IMG/VR virus record: IMGVR_UViG_3300029915_001170
Span: 35,641-99,640 of that record
DNA: 64,000 nt
From: a virus
Reading direction: 5' to 3' (one strand)
Positions 16,779-24,534 of this stretch are shown here, piece after piece. Position numbers and translations under genes: made by a program. Under the pieces are notes generated by a model. It was not told where the DNA came from. It worked only from the letters and a program-made list of their open reading frames with translations, and searched no databases. Position 1 is the first letter of the stretch, and every line of letters starts with the position of its first letter.

Positions 16779-17504
16779 ATGGCCAGATGGTTGTACAAAT
16801 TGACAGACCAGAATGGGAATACCTTTGGTGACACCCACTGGGAAGAAGGAACCAAACACTCAATCGAACCAGAGCTTAGAGATACCTCTAAACCTCTTTG
16901 CACCAAGCATTATCTTCATGCTTACGAAAACCCTTTTGTAGCTGTGTTCAGAAATTCAGCAGATGCAAATATCAAGGACCCAATTCTATGGCGTGCGTCT
17001 GGTTGGGTATCGAAACGCGCAGGGCAACTCAAATGCGGGTGCTTCTCTCTGATAACGCATGAGAAGCTTGAACTTCCAATACTCACAGTTGAACAGAGAA
17101 TCGCAATAGCGATCTATTGTGCCTTGGAAACTTACCTAGAGCAGGAGTTTGTTAGCTGGGCTAAGAGATGGTTAAGTGGCGAAGACAGAACTGCTGATGC
17201 TGCTGATGCTGCTGCTTATGCTGCTTATACTGCTGCTGCTGCTGCTGCTGATGCTGCTGATGCTTATGCTGCTTATACTGCTGCTGATATTGCTGCTGGT
17301 GCTGCTGATGCTGCTGCTTATGCTGCTTATGCTGCTTCTGCTGCTACTTATGCTGCTGATGCTAATGCTGCTTATGCTGCTTATACTACTTATGCTGTTG
17401 CTACTGCTGCTTGTGCTGCTTATGCTGCTTCTCTCGACCTTATCAAAATCATCAACAAAGTCCTAAAGACGAAAAACCTCTCTTTTTGTAAGGAGAACAC
17501 ATAA
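16779..17504 (+). CDS. Phage protein with long Ala-rich repeat tail
   Basis: 241 residues. The first 140 form a compact domain (MARWLYKLTDQNGN..., CTKHYLHAYENPFVAVFRNS, AGQLKCGCFSL, AIYCALETYLEQEFVSWAKR). About 90 residues then consist almost only of Ala, Asp, Tyr and Thr, encoded by GCT-rich triplets, before a basic end. Many phages encode proteins with this N-terminal domain and an Ala-rich tail; I know no function. The triplet tract is prone to in-frame length change. AAGGAG precedes the ATG. Confidence 0.75.
   Translation: MARWLYKLTDQNGNTFGDTHWEEGTKHSIEPELRDTSKPLCTKHYLHAYENPFVAVFRNSADANIKDPILWRASGWVSKRAGQLKCGCFSLITHEKLELPILTVEQRIAIAIYCALETYLEQEFVSWAKRWLSGEDRTADAADAAAYAAYTAAAAAADAADAYAAYTAADIAAGAADAAAYAAYAASAATYAADANAAYAAYTTYAVATAACAAYAASLDLIKIINKVLKTKNLSFCKENT
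17190..17440 (+). repeat. GCT/GAT/TAT triplet-repeat tract
   Basis: About 250 bases made almost entirely of GCT interspersed with GAT, TAT and ACT triplets, all in frame with the gene at 16779. It encodes Ala with regularly placed Asp, Tyr and Thr. Confidence 0.8.
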
Positions 17505-17692
17505 TGCCGACACCGGGATATAGTTTCCTTGAAGACTCAGACCTACACCAGCGACGGAATGAGTTTTGCACTCTCACCTCGCTGTCAGCAAGAAACGAGG
17601 AGCTTCTAGACATGCTTCTTCAGCTAGTGTATGTTTGCGGACAAGCAAAAGCAATCACAACACTCAGAAAGGATTTCGCACAATATGAATAA
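17504..17692 (+). CDS. Small early protein, unknown
   Basis: 62 residues; its ATG overlaps the upstream stop (TAATG) and AAGGAG lies ahead. Helical, with one Cys in LLQLVYVCGQAK. No family recognised. Confidence 0.62.
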   Translation: MPTPGYSFLEDSDLHQRRNEFCTLTSLSARNEELLDMLLQLVYVCGQAKAITTLRKDFAQYE

Positions 17693-17906
17693 CTCAGCTT
17701 CCCCAGAACCTCTCGCTAACTCCGCAATGCCATACACCGCAGGAGTACGAAAGCGCGCTTCGAGCTTAGCTCTTCTACGACCGCTTTCTTTGGAGCACCG
17801 CAATGCCTACATCGAAAGCATTCACGGAAACCTTATCCGGCGGTATGCTAAAACCTCCAAGCGCGCACGAAAACAAGCTGCTGTCGCAGCGCGAAAGGCG
17901 GCATAG
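17685..17906 (+). CDS. Basic early protein, unknown
   Basis: 73 residues from the ATG that overlaps the previous gene by eight bases. The C-terminus is strongly basic (RRYAKTSKRARKQAAVAARK), suggesting nucleic-acid binding. A longer upstream start would overlap more and has no better ribosome site. Confidence 0.58.
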   Translation: MNNSASPEPLANSAMPYTAGVRKRASSLALLRPLSLEHRNAYIESIHGNLIRRYAKTSKRARKQAAVAARKAA

Positions 17907-17907
17907 C

Positions 17908-18018
17908 ATGTTCCATCTCGATGAGGACACAATCGAGGAGCTGCAAGACTTCGCAATCGGCGCAGTGGCAATTGCGTGCAGTTTTATTGTGGGGCTGCTG
18001 CTTCTCGTAATGTTCTAG
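17908..18018 (+). CDS. 36-residue membrane miniprotein
   Basis: Follows the upstream TAG directly. An acidic N-terminus (FHLDEDTIEELQDF) precedes one membrane segment (IGAVAIACSFIVGLLLLVMF) that ends the protein. C-tail-anchored form; role unknown. Confidence 0.55.
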   Translation: MFHLDEDTIEELQDFAIGAVAIACSFIVGLLLLVMF

Positions 18019-18138
18019 CCGGCGGCTTCACCGTCACCAAAGGTTTATAAAAGGAACCGCGGAGCCATACACGTTACGTACTTCCTACAACTCCGTGGTT
18101 CCTATATAACCTTTGCACGCGGCGGTCTTGCCGCCGGC
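18018..18138 (+). ncRNA. Long imperfect hairpin with alternative outer stem
   Basis: CAAAGGTT...AGGAACC..CGGAG (18038-18064) pairs with 18091-18115 over about 20 bp with a small internal loop. GCCGGCGGC (18018-18026) is the exact complement of GCCGCCGGC (18130-18138), which can instead form a local hairpin (GGCGG/CCGCC, 18121-18135). Two exclusive folds are therefore possible, as in attenuators. Confidence 0.5.
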
Positions 18139-18173
18139 CTGTACACGAGTAGAGTCTTAGTATAGAGAACGCG

Positions 18174-18254
18174 GGTTCTTTTAGCTGCTGTTAGATTGGT
18201 GACTGTGAAGGCAGTCTTAATGAGGAACGCCAATCAGCAGCAGCTAAAAGAACC
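18174..18254 (+). ncRNA. 17-bp inverted repeat with inner hairpins in an early leader
   Basis: GGTTCTTTTAGCTGCTG (18174-18190) pairs perfectly with 18238-18254. Inside, ATTGG pairs with CCAAT and GACTG with CAGTC. It ends about 25 bases before the ribosome site of the gene at 18293, the same plan as 16647-16738 but with unrelated sequence. Confidence 0.55.
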
Positions 18255-18292
18255 AACGCTCTAACAGCAACACCATACAAGGAGAAACCAAA

Positions 18293-18871
18293 ATGCAAGA
18301 TGAGAAATCCACCTCCACCAGAGGGCCTGAAAACATGCCAACAATCGCAGAAGCTTTCAAGCCTTCAAGCTTTAACACACTCAACAGTAACGGTCGCATG
18401 ATTCATGCGATGGATGACATTTCAAATGCAATGGTCGAGTATCTAGAAAAAAGCAAGTCTCTTCTCTCTGACGAGTCAAGCTTCGATAAGGAAGAAATTG
18501 CGAAAATCTACTATCTCACAGGAGTTGAGCATGCAACTTCAATCATTGTGCGATACATGCTCAGCGAGTTAGCCTCACCAAAAACCTGCAATCCGCTAGA
18601 ACAACTCACCATAGCCACACCTTCCGAAAATCGTTTCGTAAACGCTGGTATCGTAGCGTTGAATGCGCTTCTCACGTACCACAACGCTGCGCACTTATGC
18701 TTAGGCATTGGGACTAGCGAGGACTTTTTTGATTGGCCTGACGAGAAAGTAGTAGCCTTTCTTGAACAGCACTGTCACGCTACAGAGGATGTACTTGCTA
18801 AGCTATACAAGTACATTCCAGAGGTCGTGCCTACCACGTCCACCGATGCTACTCCAGACACCGTAAACTAA
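18293..18871 (+). CDS. Early protein of 192 residues, unknown
   Basis: ATG after AAGGAGAAACCAAA. The protein is acidic and helical (MDDISNAMVEYLEKSKSLL, GIVALNALLTYHNAAHLCLG) with a disordered Thr-rich end. No known motif. It is preceded by a large leader hairpin and followed by a promoter, so it seems to form its own unit. Confidence 0.7.
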   Translation: MQDEKSTSTRGPENMPTIAEAFKPSSFNTLNSNGRMIHAMDDISNAMVEYLEKSKSLLSDESSFDKEEIAKIYYLTGVEHATSIIVRYMLSELASPKTCNPLEQLTIATPSENRFVNAGIVALNALLTYHNAAHLCLGIGTSEDFFDWPDEKVVAFLEQHCHATEDVLAKLYKYIPEVVPTTSTDATPDTVN

Positions 18872-18914
18872 CCGAAAAACCGCTCTAAGAGGTTGAATTT
18901 GGGCCTCTTAGGGC

Positions 18915-18943
18915 TTGACATCCCGGCATCGCCGGTGTATCCT
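18915..18943 (+). promoter_or_regulatory. Sigma-70 promoter
   Basis: TTGACA, 17 bases, TATCCT, 22 bases before the start of the next gene. The spacer holds an inverted repeat (CCGGCATCGCCGG) that could be an operator. Confidence 0.65.
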
Positions 18944-18964
18944 AAGACTAGGAGAACCAGTCCA

Positions 18965-19225
18965 ATGGCCATACAAACAACGCCCATCGCTACTTTAAGC
19001 TTCCCACGAGAAGTTGAAATAACAATTACACTTCGCTTGAAGATTCGAGATCAAGAAGAACTAGATGCATGGGTTGATCCGACCACCAACACACTATCTC
19101 TCGGTGCTAAAGCCGATCTTTTCAGCATTATTGAAGATGCTACAAACGCGGAGATTTTAGCTGTTAATGGCGCAACAAAGGAACAGCTTCAACTCGCTCT
19201 CTCCATAGTAGCCGACCACTACTAA
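18965..19225 (+). CDS. Small early protein, unknown
   Basis: 86 residues from the ATG after AGGAGAACCAGTCCA; an upstream in-frame ATG (18893) precedes the promoter and is rejected. Alternating beta and helix (EVEITITLRLKI, KEQLQLALSIVADHY) suggest a small alpha/beta fold. No family recognised. Confidence 0.65.
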   Translation: MAIQTTPIATLSFPREVEITITLRLKIRDQEELDAWVDPTTNTLSLGAKADLFSIIEDATNAEILAVNGATKEQLQLALSIVADHY

Positions 19226-19290
19226 CTTGCACAGAAACTTCGCCGCATAGAGCCTCCACAGCATTTTTCGCAAGCTAGACTTGCGGTGCG

Positions 19291-19384
19291 CTCTATAGGA
19301 TAGCTCGAAGCAGGGACTCTTGGAGTATGGTTTTCTGGCGATCGCCATACTCATTCTCCTCCCTTTCCGAGCTATCCTATAGAG
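19291..19384 (+). ncRNA. 17-bp inverted repeat with nested hairpin in an early leader
   Basis: CTCTATAGGATAGCTCG (19291-19307) pairs perfectly with 19368-19384. Inside, GAGTATGG pairs with CCATACTC (19323-19330 with 19345-19352) around a TGGCGATCGCCA palindrome. Third element with a 17-bp closing stem. Confidence 0.55.
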
Positions 19385-19479
19385 TACATGCGCCACCTCG
19401 GCGCTATCCCATCGGGAATACTCAACCCCTCCGTCAAGGAGAGAATGCAACACGCGCTAGCGCGCAAAAGGAGCACCAA

Positions 19480-20049
19480 ATGGCAAATGAAGTGGAGCAG
19501 GCTGGAACGATTAGCACTGAGAAGTCAACCTATCGTTCCTATGTGAAGTACGAGTCCGATGCAAGCGGCAAAACCATTGTGAAGGAGATTCAGACCAAAG
19601 CCGGCGCGCAAAAGCTGGACAAGGACACTGGCCTTCCCACCAATTGGGCAGAACTGGAAAAGGCTGGATATACGCTTTTCAACGAGAATGAATTCATCCG
19701 TTATACGGTGAAGAGCATCGAAGCGGCACAGTTGCTTGTACCGGACGAAACCCAGTTCATCTACATCTTCCAGAGCGGTTTGAACTATCTTCAGAATGCA
19801 AAGTCCAATGCCTTCATGAAGTCTCAGAAGGAAGGCGAGCCGGAGCCGACGCCGGAGTACAATCAGGATGTCATCGACCTGAAGGATGCAATCAACGAGC
19901 CTCCCACTCGCAAGTCTCTGTCGGATATTGAAAAGCTTGTCCGGCAACTTACTGCTATGGGCATTCCGGCAGACCGGCAGGAAGCTGTGCTGGCTGCGTT
20001 GCTTGCTTCTAGTCCGGTGGCGGAAGCGGAAGATCTGACCGAGGGGTAA
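19480..20049 (+). CDS. Early protein of 189 residues, unknown
   Basis: Start at the ATG after AAAGGAGCACCAA. Charged and soluble, with a Glu/Pro stretch (EGEPEPTPEY) near 130 and a helical acidic end. No domain recognised. More GC-rich codon use than the small genes around it. Confidence 0.7.
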   Translation: MANEVEQAGTISTEKSTYRSYVKYESDASGKTIVKEIQTKAGAQKLDKDTGLPTNWAELEKAGYTLFNENEFIRYTVKSIEAAQLLVPDETQFIYIFQSGLNYLQNAKSNAFMKSQKEGEPEPTPEYNQDVIDLKDAINEPPTRKSLSDIEKLVRQLTAMGIPADRQEAVLAALLASSPVAEAEDLTEG

Positions 20050-20218
20050 GGCGACTCTGCTATAGCATCAATCAATGTGAGTATGTGCAAACCAGCCATG
20101 CTCACACGGCTCCATAGACAAGCCTTTTCGTGGCGGAGCTATCAAGCATCGAAGCAACAAGAATCGTACTGCTATGATGCCTACTAATTGTCTATCGCGC
20201 GTCGCCACTGTAGGCGAC
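20050..20218 (+). other. Structured intergenic region
   Basis: GGCGAC (20050-20055) can pair with GTCGCC (20201-20206), which can instead close a local hairpin with GGCGAC at 20213-20218. Internal TGTGAG/CTCACA and ATAGACAA/TTGTCTAT pairs add hairpins. No gene is seen. Confidence 0.4.
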
Positions 20219-20236
20219 CTCGACTGAAAACGGGAT

Positions 20237-20278
20237 GGGCAACCAGCAAAAGCGGATCGGCTGGTTGCCCGATTTTTT
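20237..20278 (+). terminator. Rho-independent terminator
   Basis: GGGCAACCAGC pairs with GCTGGTTGCCC around a 12-base loop and is followed by GATTTTTT. A textbook intrinsic terminator 50 bases before the next gene. Confidence 0.8.
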
Positions 20279-20328
20279 CCTTCACAGACGATCTGCACAA
20301 CCAAACCAATATAAAGGAGAAAACCAAA

Positions 20329-20580
20329 ATGCCACAGCCTAGCGAAACAATGAAGCTAATGCGAGGACTCAATAACACTGAAAAGCGCGCTGTCAAAGCA
20401 TACAGAATACTGACACATGCTTTTTATACAAGCAGAGGAGAAGCTTTGTTTCTTACGATGCGTTATGAGCTTTTTAAAAATTTGAAAGCTACCAGCAGAG
20501 CTTATACAGTAGCCTCTAAGATTGAGAGCCTAAACTGGCAGCGTTGGTGCGATGAAGCAAGAGCAGCAGGACTTCGGTAG
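20329..20580 (+). CDS. Small basic helical early protein
   Basis: 83 residues from the ATG after AAAGGAGAAAACCAAA. Basic and helical throughout (GLNNTEKRAVKAYRILTHAF), no Cys. No family recognised. It stands just after a terminator, so it needs its own promoter or readthrough. Confidence 0.65.
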   Translation: MPQPSETMKLMRGLNNTEKRAVKAYRILTHAFYTSRGEALFLTMRYELFKNLKATSRAYTVASKIESLNWQRWCDEARAAGLR

Positions 20581-20660
20581 TAACAGCACCAACAGCCACA
20601 ATCATCCAACACACCCATAAACATTCCAAATGCGGCGTTGCCGCGGGGAAGGTAGCAGAC

Positions 20661-21233
20661 GTGTACGTATACTACGAACAACACCGTGATGCAGCTGGCG
20701 CTACTGTACTTCTTGAGCTTCGTCTCTCGTCGTACAGCGACGGCAGACTCGCAATTGCATTTAGCACCAACCTTGAGAAGGTTCTTTTTGACCTTTGCAA
20801 AACCACACTCAAAGAGCCACCAATTGGTCTTCGAAGTTACGACGATAGTACAAAGTGTTGGAGCTATCTAGGAAATTGTGGCGTTGCTGTACTTGATCGC
20901 CTGCGACAAATTACCGCCGCAATGGGACACGAAGTACAGTGTGTTGAGGTAGAAGACCTTACTTCTCAAGCAGCAAACAACCGCATTGACCTTTCTGGCA
21001 AACGCGCACGTGCGCCAAGACCAGAGGATTTTTTCTACCAGCAAAGCGCTCCAGCAAAAACTCCAGCTTTGACCAAGGAAACTGTTGCTGCGAAGCTTTC
21101 TGATCTTATGGGACCGGTGCTAGACAAGCGCGCTTACCGTCAAGCGGCGCTGCGATACCATCCAGACCGTAACAACGGCGACGGTAGCAAAATGTCCGAG
21201 CTTAACATGCTCTGGAGTGTGTACAATGGCTAA
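20661..21233 (+). CDS. Protein with C-terminal J-domain (DnaJ-like)
   Basis: 190 residues, GTG start after GAAGG. The last 35 residues carry the J-domain core (YRQAALRYHPDRNNGDGSKM) with HPD at about 167-169, which in DnaJ proteins stimulates the ATPase of Hsp70. The N-terminal 125 residues are unlike DnaJ and may bind a client or DNA. It opens an overlapping operon with VWA and FtsK-type genes. The J-domain is short and lacks the full helix IV, so a truncated or divergent form is likely. Confidence 0.68.
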   Translation: MYVYYEQHRDAAGATVLLELRLSSYSDGRLAIAFSTNLEKVLFDLCKTTLKEPPIGLRSYDDSTKCWSYLGNCGVAVLDRLRQITAAMGHEVQCVEVEDLTSQAANNRIDLSGKRARAPRPEDFFYQQSAPAKTPALTKETVAAKLSDLMGPVLDKRAYRQAALRYHPDRNNGDGSKMSELNMLWSVYNG

Positions 21234-21408
21234 AGAACCTCCTTTTTCAATCTTGAAAGCTGTTTGCACTTTAAGAAAAGAATCTGACCTCTCTTTTGAA
21301 GTAGCTCTTGACAAAGCTATAAAATTTTTTCAAGCGAGAGACTGGAGAATACCAGAATCAATTTTAACCATGTACGATAGGAGAAAACCAAAATGCCCTT
21401 CCAAATAG
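21226..21408 (+). CDS. 60-residue early protein, unknown
   Basis: Starts eight bases inside the J-domain gene and overlaps the VWA gene by 16 bases. Basic and helical (PFSILKAVCTLRKESD, ALDKAIKFFQARDWRIPES). No known family; retained for its place in a coupled operon. Confidence 0.58.
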   Translation: MAKEPPFSILKAVCTLRKESDLSFEVALDKAIKFFQARDWRIPESILTMYDRRKPKCPSK

Positions 21409-22184
21409 GTAGCTACAAACCACCCTCTTCGGTGGACGCAAAAGCCGCCGCTATCGCTGCCGCAAAAGCAGCTAGTGGCGCCAAGCCGGATGCGCTTGTA
21501 CGCTATATCTCGCCAGATAAGTGTACAGATCGCATCCGTGTTGTATTTGATGATAGCGGTAGCATGGATAGCCAAATCGGCAACGCCAAAGAAGGTGTTG
21601 TAGAGTTTCTACGAAACTGCATCCCCAACCAGACTGCTGTTGCTGTGCATTTTATGAATACTCACAACCAGCTTCAGAGTCTCCGCAGCGATTTGCCGCA
21701 GCTTGGACTAGATATCAAAGAAGCTGACCTCTCCAGCGGTGGCACACCGTTCTTTAACACACTCAAAAATGCGTTAAATGCCACTCCCACACTTACTCGA
21801 CTTGTAGCTTTCACCGACGGTTCTCCTACAGACCACCTGCAAGCAGAAGATGATGAAAAAGCTTCGATAGAAGACTACTACAGTGGCCAAATCGATGCTT
21901 GGAAATCCTCAGCGGATGTAATCATCAAGATCGCACACGCTGTAGCGCCAGCCAGCGGCTGTATCCCCATCGACACGGTGTACTTTGGACGTGGTTCTGA
22001 TTATAAGCATCATCAGATGGACCTGCTTCGCTATCTCAGCGAGCAAACCGGCGGATACTTCCTACACTTTGATCCGGCGAAGGTAAACTTTCGTACAGCG
22101 TTCAAGTACCTTGCGCCAATCAACCGGCTGATGCTTTCTAGCGGCAGTTTCCGTGCAGCGGTAGAAAGTGGGGAGAAAGCATGA
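21393..22184 (+). CDS. von Willebrand factor A domain protein
   Basis: 263 residues. A VWA/MIDAS metal site is visible: DDSGSM (about 53-58, DxSxS), T118 in SSGGTPFF and D142 in VAFTDGSP. VWA domains bind ligands through a divalent ion and often act in multiprotein complexes with AAA or FtsK-type ATPases. An Ala/Lys-rich N-terminus precedes the domain. No signal peptide, so cytoplasmic. The four-base overlap with the next gene (ATGA) shows coupling. Confidence 0.8.
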   Translation: MPFQIGSYKPPSSVDAKAAAIAAAKAASGAKPDALVRYISPDKCTDRIRVVFDDSGSMDSQIGNAKEGVVEFLRNCIPNQTAVAVHFMNTHNQLQSLRSDLPQLGLDIKEADLSSGGTPFFNTLKNALNATPTLTRLVAFTDGSPTDHLQAEDDEKASIEDYYSGQIDAWKSSADVIIKIAHAVAPASGCIPIDTVYFGRGSDYKHHQMDLLRYLSEQTGGYFLHFDPAKVNFRTAFKYLAPINRLMLSSGSFRAAVESGEKA

Positions 22185-22462
22185 GCAAGAAACGCGGCCC
22201 AAAGCCCGGTCAACCACGGCTAAATTCTGTAAAGACTCTCGCTCAAATCGCAGCTGAGCTTCAAATTTCCGAGCACACGGTAGCTACAGACTACAAAAAC
22301 GCAATCAAGAAGCTCAAGCAAATCCCTGGAGCTTTTGAAGTACTTTCTTTTGTAATTTGCAGACTTGTAGAAGATGACAAAGATGTTTTCCAAGCAAACT
22401 CCGTAGAATGTAACTGTGCTGTCCGTGAGCTGTTCTCCGATGGAGGTTCGAAAGATGACTGA
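22181..22462 (+). CDS. Sigma-region-4-like HTH protein
   Basis: 93 residues. A helix-turn-helix (TLAQIAAELQISEHTVATDYKNAI, split here: LAQIAAELQIS then EHTVATDYKNAI) resembles sigma region 4 or LuxR-type HTH. A basic N-terminal tail precedes it and an acidic Cys-containing tail follows. Probably a DNA-binding regulator of the operon or of a phage promoter. ATGA overlap with the VWA gene. Confidence 0.68.
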   Translation: MSKKRGPKPGQPRLNSVKTLAQIAAELQISEHTVATDYKNAIKKLKQIPGAFEVLSFVICRLVEDDKDVFQANSVECNCAVRELFSDGGSKDD

Positions 22463-22577
22463 GTTTATAGTTTTCTTTTTAATTCTTCTTGGAACATTTG
22501 GTCTGATTAAACTCTACGAGCTTGCTCTGCGTTTATGGAAAGAGCTTGTAGAACACTTCTGGGAAGGGGAGGAATAG
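22455..22577 (+). CDS. 40-residue membrane miniprotein
   Basis: Overlaps the HTH gene by eight bases. One N-terminal membrane helix (FIVFFLILLGTFGLIKLYEL) is followed by an amphipathic stretch. Too short for the usual search lists but well placed in the operon. Confidence 0.55.
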   Translation: MTEFIVFFLILLGTFGLIKLYELALRLWKELVEHFWEGEE

Positions 22578-22578
22578 T

Positions 22579-22725
22579 ATGAAAAGACTTCTAATAACCA
22601 TTTTCTTGGCTTTTCTTGTCGGTTTTGCAATACTTTGGACAGATGATTTTCATGAAGCTTTAGTCGGCTTTGTAACAGGAGCCGGTGCTTATGTTATTTT
22701 CATGCTAGGAAGGTATTCTCGATGA
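22579..22725 (+). CDS. 48-residue two-segment membrane miniprotein
   Basis: One base separates it from the previous stop and its own stop overlaps the FtsK-type start (ATGA). Two membrane segments (LLITIFLAFLVGFAILW and ALVGFVTGAGAYVIFMLG). It resembles small holin-like or membrane-anchor proteins; a partner of the motor encoded next is a reasonable guess. Confidence 0.58.
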   Translation: MKRLLITIFLAFLVGFAILWTDDFHEALVGFVTGAGAYVIFMLGRYSR

Positions 22726-23930
22726 GGCTTCCTTCTGAAACCGCCCGCGCACAAGCCGCTCTTCTAGCATCCTACTCACCGCTAGTACAGAAACAAGTTT
22801 CTGTCCTAACACGTAAGATGCTAGTACTCGGCTTCGGCGCGGTTTTTACACGTCTGGTAGAAGGCCCAGTTGTACGTACCTTTTACTTCCAACCTGTCGG
22901 CGAGCCGAAGTTTTCTTCCGTGCTAAACAAAGAAGAAGAAATTGCAGGCTCTCTCGCCGTGGAAAGCGTTTCCGTTGACCGCGCTCTCGGCGAAATCTCA
23001 ATTGCGGTGCCACGTGAGGATAGGCAAACTATACATTTCGATGCCTGTCTCCATAAAATGATGACTTCTACCGAAACCGCTGGAATGGCTTTGCCACTGT
23101 TGCTCGGCCAATCCACTACAGGAGAACATCTATATGCGGATCTGGCGACTCAACCTCACCTACTCATTGCGGGCGCAACGAATTCAGGTAAATCTGTCTT
23201 CACGGCCCAGCTTATATGTTCGCTTGCTTTATTTCGCAGCCCAGAAGAGCTGGAGTTTATACTCGTGGACACAAAAAACCTTGATCTCGTACTATTCAGG
23301 GGACTATCTCATGTTAAATATGTCCTCAACAACATCAGCGACCTCAGAGCAAGCCTCGTCCAGTTACTTGAAGAAGTTAGACTGAGAAACATGCAAATGA
23401 GTGGGCTGGTGAGGAACATTCGGGAGTGGAATCAAATGAATGAGGGCTATTACAATCCTGACAGACCAGAGCTTATTGATTCTCACAGAATGAAGTACAA
23501 AATCCTCATCGTAGATGAACTCGCGGATGTTTTTATGCAAGATGAAGCAGAGCTTATGCAGATGGAAAAGAAGCTTCGTTCACCGAGTATAGAATTTCTG
23601 CTTCAACAAATCAGCCAAATCTCTCGTGCTGCCGGAGTACATCTTATTCTGGCCACACAACGACCCTCGGTAGATGTTCTCCCCGGCACAATCAAAAACA
23701 ACTTTCCAGCTCGCGTGTGTTTCAAAGTCCCGGCACGTGTAGACAGTCGTGTTGTGCTGGATGCTGACGGCGCACAGAATCTTCTCGGTATGGGAGATTA
23801 CCTGTACAAGATAGCTGGCAACGACGTTGTACGGCGAGCGCATAGTGCGTTCGTTAGCATCACAGACATTGCAACTCTCATTGAGCAAAACGAACAAATA
23901 AGGAGGCAATATGCCGCAATCCCGCGATGA
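22722..23930 (+). CDS. FtsK/SpoIIIE-type DNA translocase ATPase
   Basis: 402 residues. The motor domain is clear: Walker A GATNSGKS (151-158), Walker B ILIVDELAD (261-269) and the FtsK-type ATQRPSVDV (311-319) with a following RVCFKVPARVDSRVVLD arginine-rich segment. FtsK motors form hexamers that pump double-stranded DNA. There are no N-terminal membrane helices, but two tiny membrane proteins are encoded immediately upstream. No gamma (KOPS-reading) domain is visible. A role distinct from packaging (TerL is separate) is likely, for example DNA ejection or segregation. Confidence 0.85.
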   Translation: MRLPSETARAQAALLASYSPLVQKQVSVLTRKMLVLGFGAVFTRLVEGPVVRTFYFQPVGEPKFSSVLNKEEEIAGSLAVESVSVDRALGEISIAVPREDRQTIHFDACLHKMMTSTETAGMALPLLLGQSTTGEHLYADLATQPHLLIAGATNSGKSVFTAQLICSLALFRSPEELEFILVDTKNLDLVLFRGLSHVKYVLNNISDLRASLVQLLEEVRLRNMQMSGLVRNIREWNQMNEGYYNPDRPELIDSHRMKYKILIVDELADVFMQDEAELMQMEKKLRSPSIEFLLQQISQISRAAGVHLILATQRPSVDVLPGTIKNNFPARVCFKVPARVDSRVVLDADGAQNLLGMGDYLYKIAGNDVVRRAHSAFVSITDIATLIEQNEQIRRQYAAIPR

Positions 23931-24108
23931 AGCAGAACGTCTAATGGAACGTCAGCATCTTGGAACTGGTGATTATGAGCCAGCGTTCCAAGCCCACGAG
24001 CAAGACGAACCCTTCGATGAAGATGTGTATGAAGATGATGACTGGAAGGATGATATTCCAGAGGACTGGTCTGACACAGAAGACAGGCCGATTGAGACTG
24101 AAAGTTGA
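23911..24108 (+). CDS. Small, extremely acidic protein
   Basis: 65 residues overlapping the motor gene by 20 bases. About a third are Asp or Glu (FDEDVYEDDDWKDDIPEDW). Such DNA-mimic-like composition is common in phage inhibitors of nucleases or polymerase, but no specific family is recognised. Confidence 0.62.
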   Translation: MPQSRDEAERLMERQHLGTGDYEPAFQAHEQDEPFDEDVYEDDDWKDDIPEDWSDTEDRPIETES

Positions 24109-24223
24109 TGCTACGGCTTGCGCCGGGGTCGCCCTTGGAGGCGGGGCGGTCCTGGCGGGTCGGAGGGATGCCAACCCTTTGTTTTCAACGTCTTGCGGCA
24201 TTTCATGGCCGTATGCACCCCTC
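24109..24223. other. GC-rich untranslated spacer
   Basis: Rich in GGCGGG/GGTCGG runs with no supported frame; it leads into a promoter. Confidence 0.4.
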
Positions 24224-24253
24224 TTGACAGGCGGAACTTTGCGGCTGTATACT
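24224..24253 (+). promoter_or_regulatory. Sigma-70 promoter
   Basis: TTGACA, 18 bases, TATACT, 46 bases before the next start. The leader holds a small hairpin (GCCTT/AAGGC). Confidence 0.65.
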
Positions 24254-24298
24254 AGGGGAGTCGCCTTGGGAAAGGCAACCCTACCGCATCGAGGTACT

Positions 24299-24526
24299 AT
24301 GAGCCAGTCCGAAAGTACCACAGCAACCACAATGCGAATCCTCAAGTCACAAGCAGAAGCTCTAAAGAAAGAAGGAGCTTCTGCTTCTGCTTTGATACGA
24401 GTACTATTGCATTTGTACTTTGAAGGCAGGATTCCAGAAGCAAGGCTTCTTTTGCCGGCGGAAAAGCACCGAGCAGAGGAAGCGCTACGAAAATCCCAAT
24501 TTGGGCAGTCCACGCGAGAAGCGTAA
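24299..24526 (+). CDS. Putative ribbon-helix-helix DNA-binding protein
   Basis: 75 residues from the ATG after CGAGG. A short Thr-rich strand (STTATTMRI) then two helices (SQAEALKKEGASASALI, RVLLHLYFEG) fit an Arc/CopG-type ribbon-helix-helix. It has its own promoter and may be an autoregulated repressor. A longer in-frame reading from 23960 runs through the promoter and is rejected. Confidence 0.55.
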   Translation: MSQSESTTATTMRILKSQAEALKKEGASASALIRVLLHLYFEGRIPEARLLLPAEKHRAEEALRKSQFGQSTREA

Positions 24527-24534
24527 GGAGCAAC

